Positions 44,863-54,257 of a DNA stretch of 64,000 bases are shown here, one piece after another. Every line of letters begins with the position of its first letter. Position 1 is the stretch's first letter. The stretch comes from Kolteria novifilia (GTDB taxonomy: Bacteria; Planctomycetota; Planctomycetia; Kolteriales; Kolteriaceae): positions 372,001 through 436,000 of the forward strand of contig CP036279.1 of NCBI GenBank assembly GCA_007748055.1, given 5' to 3'. The translations under genes and the position numbers were made by a program. The notes beneath the pieces were generated by a model. It was not told where the DNA came from and did no database searches. It was given only the letters and a program-made list of their open reading frames with translations.

Positions 44863-45885
44863 ATGGGGAATCGCCGTCGCGCATTTACTCTGGTCGAACT
44901 TCTGGTCGTGATTGCCGTCATCGGTGTCTTGGTGAGTCTGCTCCTTCCGGCCGTTCAGCAGGCCCGGGAAGCCGCGCGTCGTTCCCAGTGTGCCAACAAG
45001 CTCCGGCAACTTGCCGTTGCCTTACACAGCTATGCCGAGACGCACCAAGTGCTCCCCCCCAGTTCGGTCAATCGAGGGCGATTGTCCTGTCCAGGGGGAC
45101 TCGACGTCGCCTCCGACAGTGCTGGCTGGGGACGAGCTCCCTGGACGGTACTCGTCCTCCCTTATCTCGAGCAACAGCAGATGTACGAACAGTTCAATCT
45201 AGAGCAGAGCTTTGCCCAACATCGAGGCCAATCGAACAGCAGTACCGCCTTCGACGCCAATCGGGTGGCCCAGCGCATGTTGAACACGAGTTTCGTCTGT
45301 CCCTCCAACCCAATCGCGTCGGCTGCCAACGAAGCGAACGAGAGCTGCTACCTGGCCGTCATGGGGGGAGGACCGTCAAGCGAGGCGTGCGCCTTCGACA
45401 ACAGTCTGTTGCGTGGCCTTTGGAATAATGGAATGATGCACATCAATTCGAGCCACCGTGTTGAGGATGCCTCGGACGGAACCTCCCGAACCGTGCTGCT
45501 CGGCGAGACCAAGTACCAACTGTCGGCCGTAACCTCCGCGTCGATCGGCAACGAGAATGGGGGCAGGACATGGGCATGCAGCGCCCGAAATACTAGGATT
45601 GGTCCCGACGCCCAGGCCGTGGCGCTCAGTGAGCCCATCAATCAACCGCGCCGCAACTTTGATTCCACCAACGCGGACGGCACCATCCCCAACGGCGTGG
45701 GCAGCAAGTCAACGTATGTCTGGGGCGTCTTCAGTCGGGCGATGGGAAGTTTTCATCCCGGTGGAGCGCACGCGGCGATGGTCGACGGATCGGTTCGCTT
45801 CATTTCCGACGCGGCCGACTTGGCGATCCTTCAGAGCATTGGCCGACGCGACGACGGCGAACCGCTCGGCAATACCGGTTTCTAG
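44863..45885 (+). CDS. DUF1559 prepilin-like protein, copy 2
   Basis: The 340-residue paralogue of the preceding gene, with the same leader (RRAFTLVELLVVIAVIGVLV) and FHPGGAHAAMVDG motif. Identity is moderate over the body but absolute across 45735-45869 (44594-44728 in copy 1). AAAGGAGCTCTTCG is a strong ribosome site. It is followed after 48 nt by a small lipoprotein gene, the usual partner in planctomycete genomes. Confidence 0.93.
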   Translation: MGNRRRAFTLVELLVVIAVIGVLVSLLLPAVQQAREAARRSQCANKLRQLAVALHSYAETHQVLPPSSVNRGRLSCPGGLDVASDSAGWGRAPWTVLVLPYLEQQQMYEQFNLEQSFAQHRGQSNSSTAFDANRVAQRMLNTSFVCPSNPIASAANEANESCYLAVMGGGPSSEACAFDNSLLRGLWNNGMMHINSSHRVEDASDGTSRTVLLGETKYQLSAVTSASIGNENGGRTWACSARNTRIGPDAQAVALSEPINQPRRNFDSTNADGTIPNGVGSKSTYVWGVFSRAMGSFHPGGAHAAMVDGSVRFISDAADLAILQSIGRRDDGEPLGNTGF

Positions 45886-45933
45886 TTCGGACTCCTCTCG
45901 TCGAGTCCCCTTTCGCAAGGAATCCTCACCACG

Positions 45934-46356
45934 ATGTTCGCTCGTTTGACCATGATCGCGGTCCTGTTGGGCTTGGTGCCAATCGTCGGCTGCTCCGGAA
46001 ATAGCGAGGGACGCGTGGCGGTGTCGGGGAAGGTGACCCTCGACGGGCAACCGCTCGAGCAAGGGGTGGTTCGCTTCAACCCCGTCGGGGGCGGACTGGT
46101 CGGCGAAGGCGAGATCAACGGTGGCAGCTACTCCCTCGGCACGTCCAACGGCCCCACGCCCGGACCGAAGGAAGTCTCCATCGTCTCCCTGGTCGACACC
46201 GGCAAGACGCAGCCGGACGAATTCGATCCGATGAAGAAGGTCCCGCTTCTCGAACAGATCATCCCTCCCCGCTACAACCAAGCCACCGAGCTGAAGATCG
46301 ACGTCGGCACCAGCGGCGGAACCTTCGACTTCGACCTCAAGAAGGACGCGAAGTAG
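45934..46356 (+). CDS. Lipoprotein with carboxypeptidase-regulatory-like fold
   Basis: The 140-residue protein has a signal peptide ending in the lipobox LVPIVGC, then VAVSGKVTLDGQPLEQGVVRF, the opening of a transthyretin-like or carboxypeptidase-regulatory domain, with GGSYSL later. Proteins of this type commonly accompany DUF1559 genes in planctomycetes and are predicted to be attached to a membrane. AAGGAA lies before the ATG. It is probably in one operon with the two upstream genes. Confidence 0.85.
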   Translation: MFARLTMIAVLLGLVPIVGCSGNSEGRVAVSGKVTLDGQPLEQGVVRFNPVGGGLVGEGEINGGSYSLGTSNGPTPGPKEVSIVSLVDTGKTQPDEFDPMKKVPLLEQIIPPRYNQATELKIDVGTSGGTFDFDLKKDAK

Positions 46357-46384
46357 CTCAGCCCACAGATCGATCGGAGTACTC

Positions 46385-46418
46385 GGGTGCCACTGGCTAG
46401 CTGTCAGTCAGTGTTGCC
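46385..46418 (+). repeat. GTGCCACTGGCTGC-type dispersed repeat
   Basis: GGGTGCCACTGGCTAGCTGT followed by CAGTCAGTGTTGCC, a diverged member of the family seen at 31097, 34893 and 39889. It lies about 30 nt after the lipoprotein stop and could serve as a terminator-like hairpin. Confidence 0.65.
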
Positions 46419-46621
46419 CGGTAGGAGCTTCGCCAAGACGAACCTCCCGTTGGAACGGAGCGAGCATTTCTCCCCCCCGGTGAGGTCAACCGATCCCACG
46501 TTCGACTCCGACACCCACCGCGAGCGCCGGGCGTCGCCCGAGCCTCGATTGGCGACGTGACGCGCCTCCCATAAAACAAAGCGATTGTCCGTCGACCGCG
46601 AACCACTCGGGAGCACCACCT

Positions 46622-47875
46622 TTGGCCAACGAAAAATGCATTCTCGCCTATAGCGGCGGCCTCGATACGTCGATCATGGTTCCTTGGATCAAGGAAAAGT
46701 ACGGGTTCGACGTCGTCACCTTCACGGCCGACTTGGGACAGGGCGTCGATCTGGAAAGCGTCCGGCAAAAGGCCCTCAAAACGGGCGCCATCGACGCGGA
46801 AGTGACCGACGCCCGCGCCATGTTCATGGACTACTTCGTCGTCCCCGCCCTGATGGCCAACACGCTCTACGAGGGAAAATACCCGCTCGCGACCGCCCTT
46901 GGACGTCCGCTGATCGCGTGGATGATGGTCGAGATCGCCAAGAAGCACGGCGCCGTCGCGGTCGCTCACGGATGCACCGGCAAAGGCAACGACCAGGTCC
47001 GCTTCGACGTCACCTTCCGCACGCTCGCCCCGGAACTGCGCATCGTCGCCCCGGTCCGCGAATGGAAGATGAGCCGGCCGGAAGCCCTCGAGTACGCCGC
47101 CAAGCACAAGATCGAGGTCAAAGCGACGTCCGAGAACCCCTACAGCATCGACGAGAACATTTGGGGTCGCAGCGTCGAGTGCGGCGAGCTCGAGGATCCT
47201 TGGGCCGAGCCACCCGTCGACGCGTACGAGTGGACGACCGACCCGGGCGCGGCTCCCGACGAAGGGGCCGAAGTGACGATCGGTTTCGCCCAGGGCCGAC
47301 CGGTCTCCTTGGACGGAAAAGAGACCGATGTTGTCGAAATCGTTGAGAAATTGAACGAAATCGGCGGCAAAAATGGCATCGGACGCATCGATTTGGTCGA
47401 GAATCGCCTCGTCGGGATCAAATCGCGCGAGCTTTATGAGGCTCCCGGCGCGATCATCCTCACCGAGGCGCACCAAGAGATCGAACGACTAGTCCTCAGC
47501 CGCGAGTCGCATCGCTTCAAGACGCTGGTCTCCCAGGAATACGCCGACCTGATCTACAACGGCCTCTGGTTCAGCGCCCTGCACCAGGACTTGATGGCCT
47601 ACGTCGCCAGCAGCCAGCGCTACGTCACCGGCGAGGTCCGTCTGAAGCTCTTCAAGGGCTCGATCATCCTGCTCGGTCGGCGCAGCGAGCACTCGCTTTA
47701 CCGCAAGGAACTGGCGACCTACGACAAGGAAGACGACTTCGATCACGAGGCGGCACAAGGGTTCATCCGCTTGTGGGGGCTCTCGCAGCAGACCCAAGCG
47801 AAGACCCAGCTTCTCACCGGCAAGCGCGGCTTCGCGGTCCCGGATGTCCTCCCGCCGTCGACGTCGGATTCGTAG
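46622..47875 (+). CDS. argG: Argininosuccinate synthase
   Basis: A 417-residue enzyme joining citrulline and aspartate with ATP in arginine synthesis. ILAYSGGLDTSIMV carries the P-loop at residues 11-17. HGCTGKGNDQVRFD and SENPYSIDENIWGRS are further signatures. Length matches the family. The start is TTG at 46622 with GGGAG about 9 nt upstream; no ATG gives a complete N terminus. No other arg gene is adjacent. Confidence 0.97.
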   Translation: MANEKCILAYSGGLDTSIMVPWIKEKYGFDVVTFTADLGQGVDLESVRQKALKTGAIDAEVTDARAMFMDYFVVPALMANTLYEGKYPLATALGRPLIAWMMVEIAKKHGAVAVAHGCTGKGNDQVRFDVTFRTLAPELRIVAPVREWKMSRPEALEYAAKHKIEVKATSENPYSIDENIWGRSVECGELEDPWAEPPVDAYEWTTDPGAAPDEGAEVTIGFAQGRPVSLDGKETDVVEIVEKLNEIGGKNGIGRIDLVENRLVGIKSRELYEAPGAIILTEAHQEIERLVLSRESHRFKTLVSQEYADLIYNGLWFSALHQDLMAYVASSQRYVTGEVRLKLFKGSIILLGRRSEHSLYRKELATYDKEDDFDHEAAQGFIRLWGLSQQTQAKTQLLTGKRGFAVPDVLPPSTSDS

Positions 47876-47908
47876 TGACGCCGACGCAACGGTGAGAAAA
47901 ACGATTCA

Positions 47909-48112
47909 CCACAGAGGCCGCGGAGAAGCACAGAGGGGGGAATCGAGAGGATCGTCCCCCCCCCAACGCGGACATTGACCATTCCCATTGGCCGTGCGAG
48001 AGATTGCCGAGTCAAAGGCCTTTCCCGCATGCCCACGACAAGCGTGGGGCACCCGGCTCTTCGCACTCTCCGTGGTCCTCGGCGACCTCTGTGGTTTCGC
48101 TTCTTCGCCTTC
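47909..48112. repeat. ACCACAGAGG-type inverted pair enclosing a palindrome
   Basis: The left arm (from about 47909) reads CACCACAGAGGCCGCGGAGA. The right arm (to about 48112) contains CTCTCCGTGGTCCTCGGCGA followed by CCTCTGTGGTTTC, its imperfect reverse complement. Between them lies GCATGCCCACGACAAGCGTG, related to the palindrome at 22821-22846. The gap between argG and the HtrA gene holds nothing else. Confidence 0.65.
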
Positions 48113-48128
48113 GGGGGCCCGGTCGCGG

Positions 48129-49592
48129 TTAGTCGCCCTGGAGCACGACCAGGCGCGTCTGGCCATCGGGACGTCGGACCTTCACGAGGATCCCTTCCTC
48201 GAGCTCTGCCTTGCCGACGACCTTTAGAGCCTCTTCAACATTGGTGACCGCTTGCTTCTCGATCTCGACGATCACCAGTCCCGGTAGCAAACCGGCTCGG
48301 GCGGCGGGACTTCCCTCGTCGACCTCGGAGACCACAATCCCCCCTTCGTCGCCCAGGCCGAATCGCTTGGCCGCTTCAGGAGTAAGTTCAACGACACTGA
48401 AGCCACCCGCGGCGATCTCGTGCTGTTCGACCTCCATCGAGTCGGGCTTCAGGTTGCGTTTAGGACGTAGCTGGCGGGCAAATCCGCGCCGCAAGCCGAA
48501 CTCCTCGGGCTGTTCCTTGATCACCGCGACGACGTCGATCGACTCGCCGTCACGCAAGATCCGCATCGGGATCTCGCTTCCGGGCTTGGCATCGGACACC
48601 ACGCGCTGCAGGGCGCGGGTATCGGCCAGAGGCTCGCCGGCGGCCTCGATGATGATGTCGTGGAGCTTGATGCCCGCCTCCCGCGCCGGCGTTTCGCCCT
48701 GGGCCAAGCCGGTGATGATCACCCCACCCTTGGCGCCGTGCTCCTTGAGCCGTTCGGGGCCGACCCGATCCATCGCCACGCCGAGGTAGCCACGACGAAC
48801 GCGCCCGTGATCGAGGAGGTCTGGGACAACCTTGCGGGCCATGTTGCTCGGGATGGCGAAGGCGATGCCGCCAAAACTGCCCGAGTTGCTGCGAATCGCG
48901 GTGTTGATGCCGACGATCTCGCCGTCGAGGTTGACCATCGGGCCGCCGCTGTTGCCCGGATTGACCGCGGCGTCGGTCTGGAGGAAGTCCTCATACATGC
49001 TCAGTCCGAGCGGGCGGCTCTTCGCGCTGATGATGCCCGAGGTGACCGTTCCGTTGAGGCCGAAGGGCGATCCCATCGCGAGAATAAAATCGCCGATCTC
49101 GAGCCCGCCACTGTCTCCGAGTCTCGCGTGGGGCAATGTCTCCCCATCCTCGGGAGCGATTTGCACGATCGCCAGGTCGGTCTTGGGGTCGCGACGGATA
49201 TCACTGCTCTCGTAGGAGCGACCATCTTGAAGGAGGACACGCACGACGGTGGCTCGAGCGACGACGTGGTTGTTGGTCAGCACGACACCTTTGGGGTCAA
49301 CGATGACGCCCGAGCCGAAGCCCTCTCGGGCAAAGGGGGGAACTTCGAAACCGTGCGGGGCCCCGGCGGGAGCTTCTTCCTCCCCGTCGGCGACGTCGGT
49401 GGGCTCCGCGGTCGCGGTGACGCTGACGACGGCGGGCAACACCTTGCGCACGACCTCCCGCACCGTCTTCGAGCTCTCCTTACTGATCGAGAGGGGGTGG
49501 GTACCGGCTTGGCCCGGCAAGGCTCCCACACCGACACCCAATAGCGCGAGCATCAGGCACGAGGGCCCCAACCGTCGAGGAGTCGTTGGCAT
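48129..49592 (-). CDS. HtrA/DegP-type periplasmic serine protease
   Basis: The 487-residue protein has a signal peptide (LGPSCLMLALLGVGVGALPG), a trypsin-like domain and two PDZ domains. The catalytic triad is visible: histidine in LTNNHVV (about 107), aspartate in PKTDLAIVQ (about 138) and serine in NPGNSGGPMV (about 213). PDZ1 spans about 265-355 and PDZ2 about 385-480. It degrades or refolds damaged envelope proteins. AAAGGAG precedes the ATG at 49592. Confidence 0.93.
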   Translation of the reverse strand: MPTTPRRLGPSCLMLALLGVGVGALPGQAGTHPLSISKESSKTVREVVRKVLPAVVSVTATAEPTDVADGEEEAPAGAPHGFEVPPFAREGFGSGVIVDPKGVVLTNNHVVARATVVRVLLQDGRSYESSDIRRDPKTDLAIVQIAPEDGETLPHARLGDSGGLEIGDFILAMGSPFGLNGTVTSGIISAKSRPLGLSMYEDFLQTDAAVNPGNSGGPMVNLDGEIVGINTAIRSNSGSFGGIAFAIPSNMARKVVPDLLDHGRVRRGYLGVAMDRVGPERLKEHGAKGGVIITGLAQGETPAREAGIKLHDIIIEAAGEPLADTRALQRVVSDAKPGSEIPMRILRDGESIDVVAVIKEQPEEFGLRRGFARQLRPKRNLKPDSMEVEQHEIAAGGFSVVELTPEAAKRFGLGDEGGIVVSEVDEGSPAARAGLLPGLVIVEIEKQAVTNVEEALKVVGKAELEEGILVKVRRPDGQTRLVVLQGD

Positions 49593-50275
49593 GCAAAATC
49601 TCCTTTCTTCGTTTTGAAAACGACGCATTCATTGCCACACGAATGGTCGCGGGGAGTGTCCCCCATCGCGCGGCGGGAAAGAAATCGCACTTGGTCAAGC
49701 GAATGCGTGATCGCGAATGTATGGTAGCGCCATTCGGTCTCTAGGGGATGGATTGCGACAGAAATCGAGCTCGCGGCGTGCGGGGGCACGCCCGCTTCGG
49801 GTGATACGCATCAAGTGATCCAAACGTTGGCGCCGACCGGAGATTTTCCCCAGATTTCCTGACCGAACCTTGACGCTGATTTCGCCTCGCGAGGGGCCGC
49901 TTGACGCGAATTGGACGTAGCGATAGGCTTCGACGAGCCATCATGGGGCGTTCGCAAGTTCTGCGTCGAATAGTCCCGAGGAGGTAGAGGGGTAAGCCGA
50001 TCGCCGGTGGTGGCGATCCAGCGTACTTCGCGTCGCCGCGCGGCGTGACCAATCCTCTCCACGAAAGCATGGTTCCAGCGGACGAATCACAGGACAGGTA
50101 ACTGTGGTAAGCTGGACGCTTGCGTGACGCACAAACCGAGCTGCCAAGGTCGTTGAATTCATTGGGTGCTGGCGATGGGTATTCCTAAACTGGCCGGAAG
50201 GGGCGCCACATCCAGGGGATAGGCATCCTTCGAGTATTCAACTTGGCCGCGGGGAAGTAGGTAGGGACCCCCTCG
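49593..50275. other. Long divergent intergenic region
   Basis: The gap of 683 nt separates the protease gene (minus) from the envelope locus (plus) and should hold both promoters. Several minus-strand frames cross 49741-50162, but they lack ribosome sites, do not resemble proteins and overlap each other in different frames. No RNA gene or repeat family member was recognised. Confidence 0.5.
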
Positions 50276-52291
50276 ATGCCCGAACAAGAGCAAGTCAATC
50301 AGAATCTGATCGAGCAGACCCGACGCGAAATTGGTAAGCTCGTCGCCGAAATCGAAGCGCTCGCGAACCAGAACATCCCCGAGGGAGAGTTCTACGCGGA
50401 GTACCTTCGACGAATTAGCGCGGCGCTGGCGGCTCGCGCGGCCGGTCTCTGGCTGAAGACTTCCCAAGGGAATCTTCGCCTCGCCCATCAGATCAACGTC
50501 GCCGTCGTGGGACTGGATAGTTCCCCCGAAGCGAGAGCTCAACACGATGAGCTCCTGCGGCACACCCTCAAGTCGGCCAAACCGCAGATCGTCGCGCCAC
50601 AATCCGGACCCGGCGAGGGCGATTCGGAAACCCCTCTCTATAACCCGACCGATTCCCTCTTGGTCATCGCGCCGATCTTGGTCGATGGCGAGGCGGTCGG
50701 TCTGGTCGAGGTCTTCCAAGACGCCAGCCGACGTAGTACCGCCCAACAGGGTTACCTCCGCTTCCTCGTCCGCATCGCCGAGGAGGCCGCCAAGTTCTTC
50801 AAGAATCGGTGGCTTCGCCAGTTCCAATCCCAACAGGAACTATGGAACCAGGTCAGCACCTTCAGCAACTCGGTGCACGGCGGCCTCGAACCAAAGCAAG
50901 TCGCGTATCTGGTCGCCAACGACGGCAAGAAGCTGATCGGCTGCGAACGCGTCAGCGTCGCGATCCGCAAACACAACAAGACCAACATCGAGGCGATCAG
51001 CGGTCAGGACATCGTCGAGAAGCGATCGAACCTCGTCAATCGCATGTCTCGGTTGGCCGACCGCGTGCTCGTCCACGGCGAGAACATCGTTTTCACGGGG
51101 CAGTTTGAGGAGCATTGGCCGGCCGACATCACGTTGGCCCTCGAGAAATACCTCGAAGAAAGTCCCAGCAAGCTGATCATCGTCATTCCGATGAAGGACG
51201 ATCGCGAGTTCGGGCTCAAGTCGGTTGCCGACGTGGCGCTGATCGTCGAGATGGTCGAGGATCTCGCGACACCCGACGAATTGGCGGCGAAGATCGAAGT
51301 CGTCACCCGCCACGGGTCGCCCGCGCTCTTCAACGCGTTGGAGTACCGCCGCATTCCGCTCTTGCCGGTATGGCGCTCGATCGGCAACGCCACTCAGTAC
51401 TGGCGTGGGCGACGGCTCTCCAAGGCGATGATGGTCCTGATCGGCATCGCGATCGTGACCGTCGCGATGTTCGTCATCCCCTGGCCACTCCGGCTCGAAG
51501 GACGCGGCGAACTCGTTCCCGACGTCAAGCGCAAGGTGTACGCTCCCTTCGATGGCGTCATCGAGGACGTCAAGGTCGAGCATAACGATCCGGTCGAGGA
51601 TGGTTCGACGGTCCTCATGCTCCACAACCCGGATCTCGAAAGCGAACTGCGCCGACTCGAGGGTGAGCTGCGCGCCGGCGAATTCCAGCTCCGCGGTCTC
51701 GAGGCCCAGTTCCAGCAGAACAAGCTCGACAAGGAACTCGGCGGCAAGATCAACCAGCAGAAGCAGCAAAACCAAGGGCTCCGCGAGCAGATTGAGCTGC
51801 AACGCAACCAGTTGGAGAAGCTGCGGATCACCTCGCCGATCACCGGCAAGGTGATGGACTGGAACCCGAAAGAGGACCTGCTGCGGCGACCGATTCGCCA
51901 GGGCGACGTTCTCCTGGAGATCGCCGACGTCGACGGCCCGTGGGTCCTCGATGTCGAGTATCCGGAAGACACCGTCGCGCACATCGCCCGGGCGCTGAAG
52001 AAGTCCGAGGACGGCACCTTGCCGGTGACCTTCGTCCTCAGCGCCAGCCCCGACCGGACCTATCACGGCAAGCTCATCGAGATGGCCACGCAGGCCAAAC
52101 CCGATCAGGAAGAGAACGTCGTCTCGGCGAAGATCGAGCTCGACCCCGATGAGGATCTCGAAGAGGTCGCTCGCAAGAGCATGGTCTCGGGCGTCGAGGT
52201 ACGAGCCAAGGTCAACGTCGGGCTGCGTCCCGTCGGCTACGTGCTGTTCCGAGAATTGATCGACTTCGTACGCGAGTACGTCTTCTTCTAA
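50276..52291 (+). CDS. GAF-like/HlyD membrane-fusion protein
   Basis: A 671-residue protein. Residues 1-380 are soluble and form two GAF-like modules (about 25-180 with APILVDGEAVGLVEVFQ, and about 190-355 with CERVSVAIRKHNKT). A transmembrane helix follows (AMMVLIGIAIVTVAMFVIP, about 382-402). The HlyD part begins PLRLEGRGELVPDVKRKVYA with the biotinyl-lipoyl fold, a coiled coil (about 450-520) and a closing beta-barrel. Topology predicts a cytoplasmic sensor and a periplasmic adaptor. It is the first of three HlyD-type genes; the next starts 67 nt after its stop. Confidence 0.82.
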   Translation: MPEQEQVNQNLIEQTRREIGKLVAEIEALANQNIPEGEFYAEYLRRISAALAARAAGLWLKTSQGNLRLAHQINVAVVGLDSSPEARAQHDELLRHTLKSAKPQIVAPQSGPGEGDSETPLYNPTDSLLVIAPILVDGEAVGLVEVFQDASRRSTAQQGYLRFLVRIAEEAAKFFKNRWLRQFQSQQELWNQVSTFSNSVHGGLEPKQVAYLVANDGKKLIGCERVSVAIRKHNKTNIEAISGQDIVEKRSNLVNRMSRLADRVLVHGENIVFTGQFEEHWPADITLALEKYLEESPSKLIIVIPMKDDREFGLKSVADVALIVEMVEDLATPDELAAKIEVVTRHGSPALFNALEYRRIPLLPVWRSIGNATQYWRGRRLSKAMMVLIGIAIVTVAMFVIPWPLRLEGRGELVPDVKRKVYAPFDGVIEDVKVEHNDPVEDGSTVLMLHNPDLESELRRLEGELRAGEFQLRGLEAQFQQNKLDKELGGKINQQKQQNQGLREQIELQRNQLEKLRITSPITGKVMDWNPKEDLLRRPIRQGDVLLEIADVDGPWVLDVEYPEDTVAHIARALKKSEDGTLPVTFVLSASPDRTYHGKLIEMATQAKPDQEENVVSAKIELDPDEDLEEVARKSMVSGVEVRAKVNVGLRPVGYVLFRELIDFVREYVFF

Positions 52292-52358
52292 GCGGAAGGT
52301 GAAGGGAACGCTTCGTGGTGACGCGATCCTTCCGGTTCTCATCTAAGGATACCGATTC

Positions 52359-54257
52359 ATGACCGCCCCGCACCGAGCCTGCCTGGTGCTGGCTCTGATC
52401 GCCGGCAGTGCCTTTTTCTGCGTCGGCCTGCGTGCCCAAGAGAAGAACGCTCCCAACAAGACGACGCAGCCGGTCCAGGTGGTCGACAAGGAAGAAGACG
52501 CGAAGCCCTCCGCGGCGGCCCCCGTCGCCCCGGCCGATCAATCGACGATCTGGGGCGAACCGCTCGTGCTCCGCGAGTGCCCGATCCGCCCGCTCGACGA
52601 CGTCAAGGTTCCCGTCCGTGTCGCCGGCGTTCTCCAAGACGTCTACGTCAAGGAAGGTAGCGTCGTCATGGAGGGGGATGTCCTCGCCAAGGTCGACGAC
52701 AAGCTCGCCCGCATCGCGCTGGAAGCGGCGATCGCCAAGGAACGCAACGTCTCGCAACTGCGTACCGCCCAGGCTCGCGAAAACGAGGCCCAAGCCCAAT
52801 ACGACGACACCAAGAAGCTCTGGAACAAGGGGGTCGAAAGCGACGAGGAGCTTCGCGTCAAGCAGGCTCAACTTGAAATCGCCATCCACGGCGTCGCCGA
52901 CGCCAAGGCCCAGATGCAACTCGCCTCGATCGAACGCCAGTCGGCGGCCGCCGAGGTCGAACTCCACGAAGTCACCAGCCCGATCAATGGCGTCGTCATC
53001 CAACAAGTCCGCCAACGCGGCGAAGCGGTCGAGGCGCTCGACCCGATCTTCCGCGTCATTCGCACCGACGTCGTTCGCGTCGAGGCCTCCTTCCACGCTC
53101 GCGAACTCGATCGGGTCCGCAGCGGGATGTCGATCGAGGTCTATCCGAACAAGGTCGTCGGCGACGAGTTGATCTTCCTGGGCCACACCGGCGACGTCAA
53201 CGCGGTCGTCGTCATGCCCGATGGACGCCACTGCGTCTCGGGCGGCTCCGAGGGACAGATCATCGTTTGGGATATCCTCCGCAACCGCCAGGCCCGCGTT
53301 CTCAGTGAACACGCCGGCGCGGTCAACTGCCTGGGACAGTCCGATCTCGCCCCGACGCAGATCGTCTCCGGCGGTGGCGATCGCGTCTTGCGTCTCTGGG
53401 ACATCGAGTCGGGCAAGCTGCTCAAGGAGATCGAGACCGGCTTCGGCGACATCCTCGCCCTCGCGATGGATCCGGCCGACCCGAGCCGCTGCATGGTCTC
53501 GCACAGCGATCGGCGGATCCGTCTTTGGAACCTCAAGGACGAGAAGATCGAGCAGACCTTCACCGGGCACACCAACTACGTCACCTCGCTGGCACTGACT
53601 CCTGACGCCAAACTTCTCTTCTCCGCCGGCGACGACCAATCGGCGCGGTTCTGGGAAGTCGCGACCGGCAAGCAGCTCGAGAAGTTTTCTGGCCGCTCGA
53701 CCGACGTTAAGCAGCTCGGGCTCGGCCCGCGTGGCAAGAGCTTCCTCTTCAACAGTTACTCGCTGCTGCAAGTTCGATCGGCGCCCAACGGAATTCCGGA
53801 GGTCAATATCGAGAACCCGCGCGGCCCCTTCAGCGACATCGCGGTCTTCGCCCCCAAGCCTTTACCACCTTCGCAGCGGTTGATGCTCGCCGGGACGAGC
53901 GACTACCTCCTGCAACTATGGCAAGAGGGCGCCAACGGCCGTTATCCGCGTCTGGTTCGCCGCTACGAGGGGCATTCCGACCAGGTGCTCTCGGTCGACT
54001 TCGCCCCCGACGGCAAACTCTTCGTCTCCGGATCGGCCGATCGCAGCGTCCGCGTTTGGCGGGTGCCGACCGAGGAGGAGATCGAGCGGGAGCATCAACG
54101 AGGCCGGATCGAGTTCGTCAACAACGAGGTCGAAGCGGGCAGCCAGACGGTCTCGCTCTTCGCCGAGGTCGAGAACAAGAACCTCTCGTTGGTTCCCGGT
54201 AGTTTCGCGACCATCGTCGTCTATCCCGATCAACGCGAGATGCAGGCGAAGAAGTAG
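52359..54257 (+). CDS. Periplasmic HlyD-type protein with internal WD40 propeller
   Basis: The 632-residue protein has a signal peptide (to about 27), a lipoyl half-motif (VAGVLQDVYVKEGSVVMEGD), a coiled-coil hairpin (about 120-200) and VTSPINGVVI. The beta-barrel starts VRVEASFHARELDRVRSG, is interrupted by WD40-type blades (about 268-575, e.g. GHTGDVNAVVVMPDG, VSGSADRSVRVWRV) and resumes with IEFVNNEVEAGSQTVSLFAE to VPGSFATIVV. The propeller thus appears inserted between two halves of the barrel. AAGGATACCGATTC precedes the start. Confidence 0.85.
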   Translation: MTAPHRACLVLALIAGSAFFCVGLRAQEKNAPNKTTQPVQVVDKEEDAKPSAAAPVAPADQSTIWGEPLVLRECPIRPLDDVKVPVRVAGVLQDVYVKEGSVVMEGDVLAKVDDKLARIALEAAIAKERNVSQLRTAQARENEAQAQYDDTKKLWNKGVESDEELRVKQAQLEIAIHGVADAKAQMQLASIERQSAAAEVELHEVTSPINGVVIQQVRQRGEAVEALDPIFRVIRTDVVRVEASFHARELDRVRSGMSIEVYPNKVVGDELIFLGHTGDVNAVVVMPDGRHCVSGGSEGQIIVWDILRNRQARVLSEHAGAVNCLGQSDLAPTQIVSGGGDRVLRLWDIESGKLLKEIETGFGDILALAMDPADPSRCMVSHSDRRIRLWNLKDEKIEQTFTGHTNYVTSLALTPDAKLLFSAGDDQSARFWEVATGKQLEKFSGRSTDVKQLGLGPRGKSFLFNSYSLLQVRSAPNGIPEVNIENPRGPFSDIAVFAPKPLPPSQRLMLAGTSDYLLQLWQEGANGRYPRLVRRYEGHSDQVLSVDFAPDGKLFVSGSADRSVRVWRVPTEEEIEREHQRGRIEFVNNEVEAGSQTVSLFAEVENKNLSLVPGSFATIVVYPDQREMQAKK

